From NCBI GenBank assembly GCA_029948255.1, contig JALIZF010001913.1, forward strand, positions 310,001 to 374,000: a stretch of 64,000 nt of DNA. The letters are read 5' to 3'. The DNA comes from Telmatactis stephensoni. Taxonomy: Eukaryota; Cnidaria; Anthozoa; Actiniaria; Isophelliidae. Position 1 is the stretch's first letter. Each line of letters opens with the position of its first letter. The notes beneath the pieces are model-generated. The model was not told the DNA's origin. It made no database searches and was given only the letters and a program-made list of their open reading frames with translations. Positions 12,334 through 23,597 of this stretch are shown in pieces. The translations under genes and the position numbers were made by a program.

Positions 12334-12441
12334 GGGCCCGTTTCTCAAAAGACCCGATAACTTTACGGACCCGCTAACCTAAATAAATCGAATAAGTTAA
12401 CGAGTCTGTAAAGTTATCGGGTCTTTTGAGAAACGGGCCCC
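12334..12441. mobile_element. GGGGCCCGTTTCTCAAAAG hairpin MITE
   Basis: 41-bp arms (12334-12374 and 12401-12441) starting GGGGCCCGTTTCTC, with two or three mismatches and a 26-bp loop. Length and structure fit a small MITE. No clear target duplication is seen. Confidence 0.7.
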
Positions 12442-12919
12442 GGGTCGTTAATTGAGTCTCAGCTCAACTTACAGCGCAACTAACAGCAACTAACTCAACT
12501 GTCCTGTGTGCGTTCTATTGAAGGCTTACTTTGATACAAAGCGGTTTCTGGTTACATGAGTATTACATAACATCAAGTGACAACATGACGAGTATGCGCG
12601 AACCGCTGGACGGAAGTGGCCTCAATTACGGTTTTAACCTGGTTTAGGGCTACCTCTCTCATAAAGAGAGTCGTATATAATCTCCCCAAAGTCTTTTCGG
12701 AGCATTACATTCGAGTGCAGAAGTATGAACAGCTAGAAATTATCCTTTCAAAATTATCCATTTGCCCAAGACAATAGAAGTGGAGACATGCGCAGATGTT
12801 ATCAATTGCTACTGTATTATATTAGAATATGTGACATAATACGCTAAAAACTGATATTTACAAATAAAAGGCTTGAAGTTGTTGTAAAAGGTTTGAATGG
12901 TTCGACCTGGTGGTCATCA

Positions 12920-13859
12920 TCAGGATGATTCTGAAAAAAAAAATGCGTCTCGAGTCAAACGGGAAGCGATCGGATATTTTGGTTCTTGACTTTTTTGTTT
13001 TACTCTATTATTCTCTGTAACAAGTGGGATTAAGGGATCAACACGACCAAATGTAGTGGCAAAAAAAAAATCCTTTAATCCCGATATTGTTACACAGAAC
13101 AATAGGGCAGAACCAAAATTACGATCGCTTCCCGTTTGATTTAAGACGCAGTTTATTCAAACAGAATGGAGCAAGTTTTGTTCTTGCTCTTGCGTTCGTT
13201 CTAGAATTTCAAGCCAAACGAAGTTTAATACTCCTGAGTCGGAAAGGCTTAAATTTTATATACAGGAATTTTGAACGAAATTGTTGGAGTCAGTTTAGAG
13301 AAAAAATAGTCTGACTCCGCTTGCCCAATTTGTCAACGCTTGTATGAAAAGGCCATCTTTCATTCTGAGGCTCTAGCTCCGTAAAACAATAAAGGAATTG
13401 TCTCCAAAACATTTCAAATAAATAAATAGTATGATAAACAACTACTGGTGTAAAATCAACTTATGTACATTAATATAATAATTTTTTACATCGCTTTTCG
13501 CGGAGACACTTGGAATCGCCTTAAAAAGTCGTGTCCCAAATCATAACTTTGAATCTACGGAATAAAATTCCTCGGAACTATGTAAAAAGTTAGTTTGTAC
13601 TTCCAAGATGAATTTCCAGAATTTGGTAAAGATTCTATAGCAAAGTTTTGAAGAAAGAACTAAAAGTCTGTTTAGCGGGATTTTTCCCCCATAACATGCA
13701 TAAATTAGCGCCGATTGCCATGCCAAACCCAACACTCAAACTTCAATCCTTCAGCAACTATATCTTGTAATATCTTTAAGATACGACCAAAGGAAAGTAG
13801 TTTTTAAACCGTTTTTTTTTGTTATTGATTGGTGGACAAAAAAAGTGTTTCCAGACATC
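12920..13859. mobile_element. TTAA-type element, copy 2 (left part rearranged)
   Basis: 13070-13859 aligns with 58797-59581 in the same order, for example CGTTCGTTCTAGAATTTC, GGAGTCAGTTT and CATGCATAAATTA. The right end CCAGACATC abuts TTAA as in the complete copy. The left end differs: 12941-13040 is an inverted copy of 13070-13146, so the original left TIR is replaced by a hairpin. No transposase. Confidence 0.75.
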
Positions 13860-14881
13860 TTAAAGTATGCAGGCTTATGGGTAACAACAAGGGAAAGTTG
13901 ACCAGATAAAGTCTTGTAATGCGGGCTGACCAGTTCGGTCAACAGTTTGATCGACCTTCCTGGTCAAGGTAATTAGTCACTAGTAAGACATGGTGGCTCT
14001 GACCTTATTAAAGGTCGATCGGTCTTTCTGGACGATGGTACGGACATAATTCCTCTGACTTTATGCAAACCTTACGGATATATTAAAGTTATTATTAATG
14101 TTGACTTTGACCTCATGCAAACCTCACTGATAAGCTATCATTAAAAGGGTCAACAGCTGTGTACCAGCAGCTGCACGTAATAAACTATGCTTAATATTAT
14201 GAAATACTAGAATATGCTGAAGATATTTTGAAATTCCCAAAATTAAATGAACAAAATTATGTTTCGTAGCATAAATACTAATCGGTATTTCGAACGGTTA
14301 CTCAGATTTTCATCGGTATCTTCCAACACTTACCGTATCCTGGGCATAGGTCGGATTCATCTTCTTTGAAGTGCCCCAGTTTACATGTAACGAAGAGGTT
14401 ACCGAAAATCTTAATTACGTCATAGACTCATTTAATTACCGCTGATATCTTTATGAGGGCCCAGGGTTTTTAGTCAAAGCGTGTACATGTAACCATTTGT
14501 TTCTCCGAAACCTTTCGCAATGTGACTTAAAACAATTTTTAAAATTGGTCTTGTAATTCAAACAATAATAAAGCAAAAAGGTAAATTCAGCATTCAGTTC
14601 ACGGCTCCTTTAACGATGTCTTTATGCTCAACCGCTTCCTCAAGCTCACTTATCTTGACGGAAGTATAGACGAGGCTTGTCTCGATCCGAGAAAAGATAA
14701 AGGTTACGACTTTACCCTCTGGGTTGGCTTTGCGGACACAATCTGATAACTAGCGTTAATTTATGAGGATTGGATGTACTCTTCTGAATTTAAAAACTGT
14801 CCATTGTAAATATTAGCAAATCATGTGTGTAAATAAACTGTATTGTATTGTACTGGAGCAGTGATGTGGTCCATTTTGGTT

Positions 14882-15000
14882 CGTTTGTTTGTTTATTTGT
14901 TTGTTTGTTTGTCAGTCTGTCTATCTGTCTGTTTTTGTTTGTTTGTTTCTTTTTTGTTTTTGCTTTTGTTTGTTTGTTTGTTTGTTTGCTTGTTTTCTGG
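14882..15000. repeat. (TTTG)n microsatellite
   Basis: TTTG and TCTG units with interruptions. Confidence 0.9.
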
Positions 15001-15082
15001 TACTTACTTTTCTTAAACTGATTCAATTTATAAAAAAAGTACAACTGTGAAGCTTTCTGAAAAAAGACAAGCATCTGCTAGG

Positions 15083-15225
15083 GCTAGTTTTCACTAGCGA
15101 CATAAGCATAAGCATAAGCAACATATACTCATTAGCAGTGCTTGTCGTTTCTTACACCTATGTGATAAATACAATACTGAGTCTGCGTATGTTGCTTATG
15201 CTAATGTCGCTAGTGAAAACCAGGT
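15083..15225. mobile_element. GTTTTCACTAGCGACATAAGC hairpin MITE
   Basis: The left arm (AGTTTTCACTAGCGACATAAGC) and the right arm read in reverse (GGTTTTCACTAGCGACATTAGC) match over about 30 bp. The left arm has one extra ATAAGC unit. The target duplication is unclear. Confidence 0.7.
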
Positions 15226-15316
15226 TCTAGTGAGCAGAAAACATCACTGAACTGTCTTGCTTTTGCTTGGGTTTGACGCTAGCACCTAGTTCTTTCTTTG
15301 TCATTTAACTAGAGTA

Positions 15317-15447
15317 CAAACACTAAAAGTGTGCAATACTTTGCACTAATTAGTACTAAATAGCACTAATTAAACAATAGAAAACAAAAGAAGTTGCATA
15401 ATTTAGCACTATTTAGTACTATTTATGTTGGACACTTTTAGTGTTTG
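15317..15447. mobile_element. Small TA-flanked MITE, CAAACACTAAAAGTG termini
   Basis: Perfect TIR CAAACACTAAAAGTG with TA on both sides (15315-15316 and 15448-15449). The core (AATAGAAAACAAAAG, CTATTTAGTACTATTTATGTT) is shared with the elements at 44252 and 58047, whose termini are different. A further hairpin (ACAACTACCAGAA / TTCTGGTAGTTGT) follows at 15468-15583. Confidence 0.75.
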
Positions 15448-16193
15448 TATCGGGGTTTGTAATCTACAACTACCAGAAGTTCTACGAATTTTCTTTCTCA
15501 TTCAGATTTTTATTCTCTCCTGATAATAGCAAAACCGAATTAGCACTAATTATTCCTCAAAAGAAAGTTCTGGTAGTTGTATATAGTATATGACACCATC
15601 ATGCAAGTCGCCTATTTTATATTGGAAGAGATGTTTTGTTCTTCTCTTTATTATCTTTGCTAATTGGACTTCACTGATGTTGGCCTTGCCATCCAAGACA
15701 TGCCGGTTTCCTAATTTCGTTGTTAAGACGGTTTTACCGGTGTGCTGGCGCCTTCGCTTATGTTTATGTCAAGAGACTCCTTTAGGTTCGACACTATTGA
15801 TCGATATGACCATTATCTTATCATAGTAGTAGTTGCTTCTAAATAGAAGGATTGATCATTTCCAGCATTTCGAATGTTTGATCATATTAACTCTGTTAAT
15901 TATCTATTCAAATTCGTCATTTCTTTGCAAATGAACGATAAAATCATTTGTCCCCAGGGAATCAATGGGTACACTCACGTATCGTCATTTTATTCATCAT
16001 CGATCAGCCGCTTGGAGAAATATAACCCTCTGGATTTTCTTTCAATGAAACTTGTGGAGCTCTTTCTCTGTCAGGAGGATCTTTATTTCAGTTACCATGT
16101 AGAACTTCTTGTTTTCTTTCTTATGAGCATTCTATTGTACTGTATAGCTATAGATCTAGAGCTAGAATCCATTTACAGTCATTCTCAAAAAGG

Positions 16194-17467
16194 CCCAGGG
16201 GAGGGAGGGAAGTCCCATATATTTGGACGGGGATGATCGTGGTACCGTTAGGAAAGTCAAAATCGTAAGATTTGGACGCTGATGCTTTTACAGAAATCGG
16301 TGGCAGTTTGAAATCTTGTATGTTGGTAATTTCTAGAGGCAAAAATGTTAAATCATGTGCTCCTGTTTTCCGGGCCTTTTTAGCACGATGGTCGGTTGCT
16401 AGGGCTTTTCCTCCCGCAAGGTTCTCAAATTTAATTTTTGTCTCACAGAGGAGTAATTTATTTTCCAAATGAAGCAAAATATTAGAACATGTTCATTAGA
16501 AAGAAAATTCTTAATTTGTCTACAATTGTAAAGGTATTTTGGAAGTTTTTTAAATTATGACGTCATAAATGATACCTATTTTTAGTAACAACATCAAAAA
16601 CTTGTTAAGCAATGTTCAAAACTTTACAGACATTTTTGCTACTCAAAAAGAACGTTTATAGTGAAAACCCCATCTCAATCAGATTAAAGGGTACGAAGTT
16701 ACAGCTAATGAAAGAAATTCAAATTTCCCGCCAAATGACCATATATGGTCAAAATTAAGGCTATTTAAACGCCAATATAATGAATGTATTGGCACAGCGG
16801 CAAACACAAAGCTGCATAAAATCAAAATTGTAGTTTTTTCAGTTTGGGATGTGTGGTGTTATGGCGCGTTTTCGTCACAAAAAACGTCATTATGACGTGC
16901 TAATGACGTATCTTATGACGAAAACGCGTCATAACACCACACATCCCAAATTGAAAAAACTACAATTTTGATTTTATGCAACTTTGCGTTTGCCGCTGTG
17001 CCAATACATTCATTGTATTGGCGTTTAAATAGCCTTAATTTTGACCATATATGGTCATTTGGCGGGAAATTTGAATTTCTTTCATTAGCTGTAACTTCGC
17101 ACCCTTCAATCTGATTGAGATGGGGTTTTCACCAGAAATCATAGAATTCTATAGAAAAAACTAATATGGTTATTTTACTATTTCTTTCCTAAATTTTTTT
17201 TCTGATGCCAAATTTGGACATCATTAATGACGTCACAATAGCGGTCTAATGAGATGTAATTGCCATCAATTAACAGGTAATTTATCAACCTACTTCCCAG
17301 CCACGTTTTGTCAAATTTGATGCATTCTACTTTTGTCTAAAGCCTAAAACTCTCAGTTTCGAGGCTTCCGGGAGGAAAAGCCCTAGCAACCGACCATCGT
17401 GTAGCGGTCAAAATAAATTACGATCATCTCCTATATATATATGAGAGTCCCCTACCCCACCCCCGGG
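16194..17467. mobile_element. CCCGGGGG-terminal element, 1.27 kb member
   Basis: The left terminus is CCCAGGGGAGGG and the right is its complement type CCCCGGG. Flanks are CAAAAAGG (16186-16193) and CGAAAAGG (17468-17475), an 8-bp duplication with one mismatch. GATGATCGT blocks lie just inside both ends, as in the copies at 52.2 and 63.6 kb. Inner inverted pairs (GGTCGGTTGCTAGGGCTTTT / reverse at 17366-17402) and a large central palindrome fill it. Frames inside show no transposase. Confidence 0.75.
16661..17133. repeat. Long palindrome, 217-bp arms
   Basis: Arms 16661-16877 and 16916-17133 are inverted copies with about seven differences by eye (near 97% identity). The loop is about 38 bp and contains TGACGT motifs. 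It lies in the middle of the CCCGGGGG-type element. Confidence 0.9.
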
Positions 17468-17475
17468 CGAAAAGG

Positions 17476-19371
17476 TTGTCCACAACAAATAAAAGACTTG
17501 TGAATTATAAATCATATATTTTTACTTATATTTTCTGGTTCGAATGTACCCGTATTTTTGTCAGTTTAGAAACAATCAATTACATAGAGATCAGAAACAC
17601 TTGGCTACTTCTCGTGTCTCGTTCTCTTGTGGTCGATTTTATTGCTTATATTTACGTTAATACACGAGGTTAAAAATAATCATCAAAATCATTACCAAAA
17701 TCAAATAGAAATACCTATTTACATATTTACAATATCAGCTATATTATCAATATTACAAAGCGAATTGGCATAAAGATTTCAAATGTCAATGTGAAGCACG
17801 TCTTCTCAATTGTGCTCAATTTTCTTGATGGATCAGAAACCGGATAAGACGAATTTGCATATTCAAGACCTTGGTTCTTTAATTTTTTTTTTCTTTCGTC
17901 GTTAACAATAACATTGCTTTTTAGAGATATTCATAAAAAATGCTGCTTAAAATATGTCTTGTTTTGGCGTGATTTTAGATATATTCGTTTATAAAAGTTA
18001 AATCAACAGTACATGGAAATTATTGAAAACCATCTTTCATTTGAGAGTGTAGAATGGTTTGATTTATAAGACGTCGCGATACGACGATACTTTTATCGAT
18101 ATACACTCTAAATTTTATATACACTATATTATGTATGTACACTTTATACTGACCTATTCAAATTTTAAATTCAAAGACAAAAACTAATGAAGCACATAAA
18201 GCGAAACGTGGTTGACAAAATACTAGCAACTTTCAGAAAGGAAAATGCCCTCAAATTGAACATTTTTGGTATATTATTTTGGGTCGGCCAGAGACGTAGG
18301 ATCGAAGTGCTTAGTTGTGACACTGCTTCCTTACTCAATTTGTTTTTTATTGACCTCATCTTGTCGATCTGAGACGCGTGGGTTTTTATTGCCAGTATTA
18401 GAAGAGAAACGTTACGATGTAATTTTAGGCTTTGTGAAGGATAAAATATGGTTTGAGTGAAAACGTGATTCATTTGGTTAATTATTGTCATATATCAAAA
18501 TGAACAAGAAAAACACTTAAAGTGAAAAAGAAAAACACTTAAGCTGGCCTCTTTGCATCTTTAAATTAAATCCTCCGAGTGCAATTTTTCCGATAATTCC
18601 GTTTTCTACAAGCTGCAATTGTTTGATTTTCTTAGCGTCTTAAATTTCGTCAACATCCTTCAAAAAACCGCCAGTGGATAAACTCCATTTAGCATCTGTT
18701 TTCTTCACTTAAAAATCATTCTTTCAACTGACAGTTATAAAAATAAGCGAAATACAAATTTGAAATTCAAATGAACATTCTAAATGTATTTCTGGGATAA
18801 ATGTGTGACCTCGTCTACTCACCTTAGAGATCAGTTTGACAATATTATTCGTAGCTCGTAATATGTAGGTACAGTTTACTTGAAATTCAGTCTTGACTGC
18901 CCCTTCCTAACGAGAGCTTGTGCCGGCTTTTGAAATACTTATTAGTCTTTTTGTTAAATAATAAATGGTGATAATGAAAAACTAATGAATAGCATGAAGG
19001 TACAAGTCATTCGTTGTTTCTTGATGATTATCTATCACGAGAGGTAGACCATAATTTAGATAAGAAAAGACAGCATACTGCGCAGACTCAGTGATGACTG
19101 ATATGCAAATGTATTTATGTATATGTGTACTGCATGTTGTGGTTCAATTTCATCCTTTGCTTCAATTTTTATTTTCCTTTGTTTTATGTTTTTTACCAGA
19201 AACAAAAAACACAGAACGGAAAATAAAATTTGAACCAAGGATAAAATTGACCATAACATGCATACTGTACATATATGTTTTTTTAATTTTTCTGCTTGTT
19301 TTAATTTTACAGGTTTCTTTAAAAGATATACCTTGTTAATTTTGTTTGTATAAAGCGCTATATAAGTATTA
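17476..19371. other. No gene recognised
   Basis: AT-rich. Ends at 19350-19371 with TATAAAGCGCTATATAAGTATT, the common 3' end of invertebrate LINE/SINE elements, directly before an (ATT)n run at 19373-19399. Confidence 0.45.
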
Positions 19372-19399
19372 AATTATTATTATTATTATTATTATTATT
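19350..19399 (+). mobile_element. LINE/SINE 3' tail
   Basis: AAAGCGCTATATAAGTATT followed by (ATT)n. Similar tails occur at 20.42 kb and, reversed, at 46.5 kb. The 5' part is too degraded to recognise. Confidence 0.55.
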
Positions 19400-19761
19400 C
19401 ATAGTTTTAATGCAAAGTTAAGCCGAATGACTTCTGTGAATAACTTGTATCACTTACTTTTTCGCTTAATTTTCTTTTTTGGTTTTGTTTTTGTTATGAT
19501 TTTGTTCTTTTATTTTTTCATATTAATTTCCTTTTTTATTTACTTTCATCTTTATTTTAAATTATTCTTATCTATTATTTTATATTCATTTCCTCACAAT
19601 ATACTTATTTTTGGAACTCTTTCGGAACAAATAACTAGAACCCCAACCAATAGAAACTGTGGCCTACCCTCAGTCCCCAACTACCGTGCTGAAATTTCTC
19701 TTCGAGAAAGAAAAAATAAAATAAATTGATTGTGATCCCCAATTACTATCATTACCAATTA

Positions 19762-19914
19762 GACAATTTCATATGAGTGTGAAACGGACCGCGCCGTGCC
19801 GTGTCCGTGTCAGTGCCGTGTTGTCTATAAAAACATTCGAAATCCTGCCGTAACCGTGCCGTAACCGTGCCGTGACCGTGCGATACCGTTTTCACACTCA
19901 TACGAAATCTACTC
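19762..19914. mobile_element. CCGTGCC-type TA-flanked MITE
   Basis: Ends GACAATTTCATATGAGTG and, reversed, GAGTAGATTTCGTATGAGTG, with TA on both sides. The interior repeats CCGTGCCG and CCGTAACCG. It lies 17 bp from a second member. Confidence 0.7.
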
Positions 19915-19933
19915 TATGAGTAATACTAGTATA

Positions 19934-20078
19934 GAGTCGTTTTCGAATGAGTGGGAACACTGTACGTTTACGATACAATACGGTTACGGCATGAATTTCG
20001 ATTGTTTTTATAGACATTACGGCACTGACACGGTCACGGTACGGCGCGGTAAGTTTCCCACTCATACGAAAACGACTC
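19934..20078. mobile_element. CCGTGCC-type TA-flanked MITE
   Basis: TA|GAGTCGTTTTCGAATGAGTG on the left and CACTCATACGAAAACGACTC|TA on the right. The short frames across it are inverted-repeat sequence, not genes. Confidence 0.75.
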
Positions 20079-20320
20079 TAAGTAACGAGAGATTAACAGT
20101 TCGACTCCCCGTTGTCAGTAGTTTCATTCTCATGTGTCCTTGTCTCGTCTTCCCTCTAATCTGCGTAGCTCGGGTAGCTTTAAAATCCCATTAAACTGTG
20201 CACTGATGTGGGAGGACCAGAAGTTGCATGTCCGTCAAGATCACTTGTGGCTGAAAGCAGGGCACGTACATCCACCTTCATTGATCAGTTCCCGTTTCAC
20301 ACAGTGTAAGTGTCGACCTA

Positions 20321-20477
20321 AGGAATGCTGGAATTTTGGCTTCTTATAAAGAGAACTTAAAAACGTATTTGTTTTGAATTTTTCTATTGAACTGTCTGCT
20401 TTTTCCCCCTTTATTTTTGTAAAGTGCGTCGAGATTCTTGGGGTACGCTATATGAAAACGTCATTATTATTATTATT

Positions 20478-20519
<42 letters not shown>

Positions 20520-20530
20520 ATTATTATTAC
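20321..20530 (+). pseudogene. LINE reverse-transcriptase C-terminus and 3' tail, degraded
   Basis: 20321-20377 reads RNAGILASYKENLKTYLF and a stop, the typical S/F-K-x-x-LKTYLF end of CR1/L2-type non-LTR retrotransposon proteins. About 45 bp on come TGTAAAGTGCGTCGAG, GGTACGCTATATGAAAA and an (ATT)n(GTT)n tail (20463-20530). Only the 3' end is left. Confidence 0.6.
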
Positions 20531-20683
20531 TTGCAAATTCAAAAAGTGACTGAGTTAAATTCCCTTTAGTATAATTTAAAGTGGAAATGTCTGTTACATA
20601 CGACTTTACGAGTTCTGGTAAGTAACACACGCTTTATATGCCCGAAACAAAAAACGTTTAAGCAATATAAAAAGCGCGCGCGC

Positions 20684-20829
20684 ATGTCTCTGTTCTGTGA
20701 TATAAACACGATGGAAGATGTAGAGCAAGAGAAAAGCAAGCTTAGGAACACGAGGCGTAGTTGAGTGTTTCTCTTGCTTTTCGAGTGCTCTGCATCTTCC
20801 AGAGTGTTTATATCACAGTACAGAGACAT
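20684..20829. repeat. Hairpin element, ATGTCTCTGT termini
   Basis: Inverted arms of about 60 bp: ATGTCTCTGTTCTGTGATATAAACAC and its reverse at 20800-20829. The left flank (AGCAATATAA..GCGCGCGC) recurs at 182 and 21791. Confidence 0.75.
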
Positions 20830-21140
20830 AAGCAATCGTTAATATATTTATTCATTTATTTTAGTTAATCAAATTTTAAATTCATTACATTCATTTAAAA
20901 AATCTAATGAAATTGAGGAGGGCCTAAACTGAACAAAGTTCAAGATTCCCTACTATTAGCCTCCTTACACAAAAAATATATACAATCTATTAAAAATATA
21001 TAATACAATAGAATAAATAATAAATATATAAGAACTAACCATTAAAATATATTATAATAAGAAATTCACATGAAATTTATTATGATAAAAGGCGATTAAC
21101 TTCCTGCGAAAAACGTTTTTATTTGTTTTTTTTGTTTCAT

Positions 21141-21795
21141 ATTGCTTTAATAAAATATTTTCAACGTTTTAGTATGAACCATGTCTCTGTCTTCTGATAT
21201 AAATATGGTAGCCAGCCAATCAGCACGCGCGCTATATCTGAAATATTTTATAAAAATAAACAGACAAACAAACAAACAAACAAACAATTAATTAATAATT
21301 AATAAAATGATCTAGTTAGGAATAGGCTTATTGCATAATGACATTTTACAATGAATAATCATATATATGTATACTTCCAGATTCTTCCAGATTCGCCAGC
21401 CTCTGTTTTTATGTTTCTTTTCCTTAGACGCCTTCTGGGCGGCATTCTCAAACAAGTTTTACCATTTGAATATGAAAAGAAATGCCGTAAAGGATGTAGG
21501 TAGTTTAGGCATAAAACGTCGGAATTGCATCATTACTCAAGAGCCGCACACTTTTGAACAACTTGTTTAAACATGAACGCAAGATATAATCAAAGTTTTG
21601 AAAGGCGAAGGGACGGAAGAGGGCGGAGTGAAGCATAAAAGAAAGAGATACCCCATGCTGGCTAGTCATAACATAGAGTTAATTACAAAATATTTAACAT
21701 AGTACGCGCGCGCTGATTGGCTGGCTACCATGTTTATATCAGAGGACAGAGACATGGCTCACACAAAAACGGCGAAAATATTTTATAAAAGCAAT
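21141..21795. repeat. Inverted-repeat element, about 92-bp arms, 655 bp
   Basis: Arms 21141-21235 and 21702-21795 run from ATTGCTTT..AAAATATTTTC through ATGTCTCTGT and GGTAGCCAGCCAATCAGC. A partial copy of the 20.7 kb hairpin (21796-21891) is joined to its right end. The interior has no gene. Confidence 0.75.
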
Positions 21796-21891
21796 ATAAA
21801 ACGGCCGCTTATGTCTCTGTACTGTGATACAAACAAGATGGGAGATGTAGAGCACGAGCAAAGCAAGCTAAGAAACACAAGGCGTATTTTT

Positions 21892-23302
21892 TAATAAAAA
21901 ATCATTATTTCGCTATTCAGTTGACACCGCAAGGGAATACTATGGGTTTGACAGGTTCCGCAATGGGGTTTATCGCTTTTTGCGTTTGCCAAGAAAACAT
22001 TCCAACAAAAAAGGAATTTTTTAAAGAAAAAAACTGAAAGAAAGCTTGGTATTTAAGAACGTCTTAAAAATTAAATGAGTTGTGAAAAATTGACCAATAA
22101 TATACGACTCCGTGGCAAAGTTGTTAAGCGCATTATTTTCGGCGATCCCTAACTTTTAAATTTTGAACAATACCATCGAGCGAGAAAATATTTCTCCGAC
22201 TAACTAAGACTATATTTAGACAGGAGCAAATACTGGCAAGGCAAGGGTAATTTACGGCAAGAATGATTCTACCATTTGATAAGAAAAAGGTAAAATTTTG
22301 ATGTAAACGGTGGACACTGTTCTGACTTGTATTGTCTTACAGTTTACATTTCATCCTTTATTTTCGTATCAAAATAGAATAGAATCATTCTTACAGCCTA
22401 CATTATCCTTGCCTTGCCAATTTTGTTGCTGTGTAATTGGGGCTTAATTGTCTTATCATTAGCTCCAAGTGTAATGTTTTTCTTTATATTCAATCTTCTT
22501 CAGTGACGAAGAGGGAAAGACTAAGTACAATTTTCACTAAATCAGGTGACGCCTATCATTGAGACGGCTTCCTTTGATTTGAAATTGACCGCAGAAAAAT
22601 AAATTGACTTTTAATAGGCTTAATTGTTGATATGAGGTTGATGTTAAGGAATTAAGAGAGAATCGAAAAGGCTTTTAAACTATGCGATGATATTATATTT
22701 TATAGCACAAAAAAGCGGAATTATTGATATTAATAATGGCTTAGGACTCACGCAAAGTGATTGACGTTTTCTTTAAACTGAGAAAAGACTTGTCCATCAG
22801 CAAGATACAAATCTCATTATTTTTTAAGTTAGGGTAGACTTTTCCACAAGTCGGTCTGTTCGCTTCTCAGAGCTAAAACTACTTATGGAATGAGCCTAGA
22901 ATTAGGATAATCATACCGAAAGAAAAGCAAAAATATAATGCTTTAAATATTTTAGTGCAAAAAAGAAGTCAACGCATTTAGTTGGATTCCAAAGAAAAGA
23001 AAAAAATCGTAACCCAGATCTGCTTAATTAGAGATGCTTTTACTGGCAAAATTGCTAAAGGCCTGACAATTTGGGCTCGTAATACTTTATTCTAAATACT
23101 CTCATTTCATTTTCATCTTATTTTGCTTTTTCACTTTTTCTTCTTTATATTTTTAGCTGGTGAAAATTGCAACGAGACTGAGAATGACGTCATATGCAGA
23201 ATAGTTGCAATCACGTGATCACACAAAATGTATGCACAGACCCCATGCAAAAATGGCCCCAGCTTATTTTCATAAGTTGTGAGGACATATTTGAAAGAGC
23301 AA
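21892..23302. other. No gene recognised
   Basis: AT-rich. TGGCAAGGCAAGGGTAATTTACGGC near 22230 and its reverse near 22400 suggest a worn hairpin element of about 190 bp. Confidence 0.35.
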
Positions 23303-23597
23303 ATGAGCTTTTATCAGGTATTTTTAAATTCGTAAAACAGAAAAAGAATTACCATGTTAAGCATGTTAAAATTAGCAAGACAGTGAAGTTTGAAGGAAAT
23401 GAGCTCAAAACTCGCGAATATGAATTTTTGAAAAGTGTGAATTTGTAAGAAAACCTTTGCTACAACATTTCGATTTCGGAAAATTCATATCTTCGTGAGT
23501 TTGAAAGCTTCACGGTTTTACTAATTTTGATGTGCTCTTTCCAGCTATGGTAATATTTCTGTACGATGACTTTTGGAATTACATGATAAAAGCTCAT
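23303..23597. mobile_element. GAGCTTTTATCA MITE, copy 2 (both ends intact)
   Basis: Left AT|GAGCTTTTATCAGG and right TGATAAAAGCTC|AT. The interior matches the nested copy at 6.35 kb; the arms pair over more than 100 bp (ATTACCAT..GCATGTTAAAATTAGCAA and its reverse). Confidence 0.8.

Noticed and set aside
16148..16477. 109-codon minus frame
   Set aside because: Lies across the end of the CCCGGGGG element and its inverted flank; no transposase or other domain.
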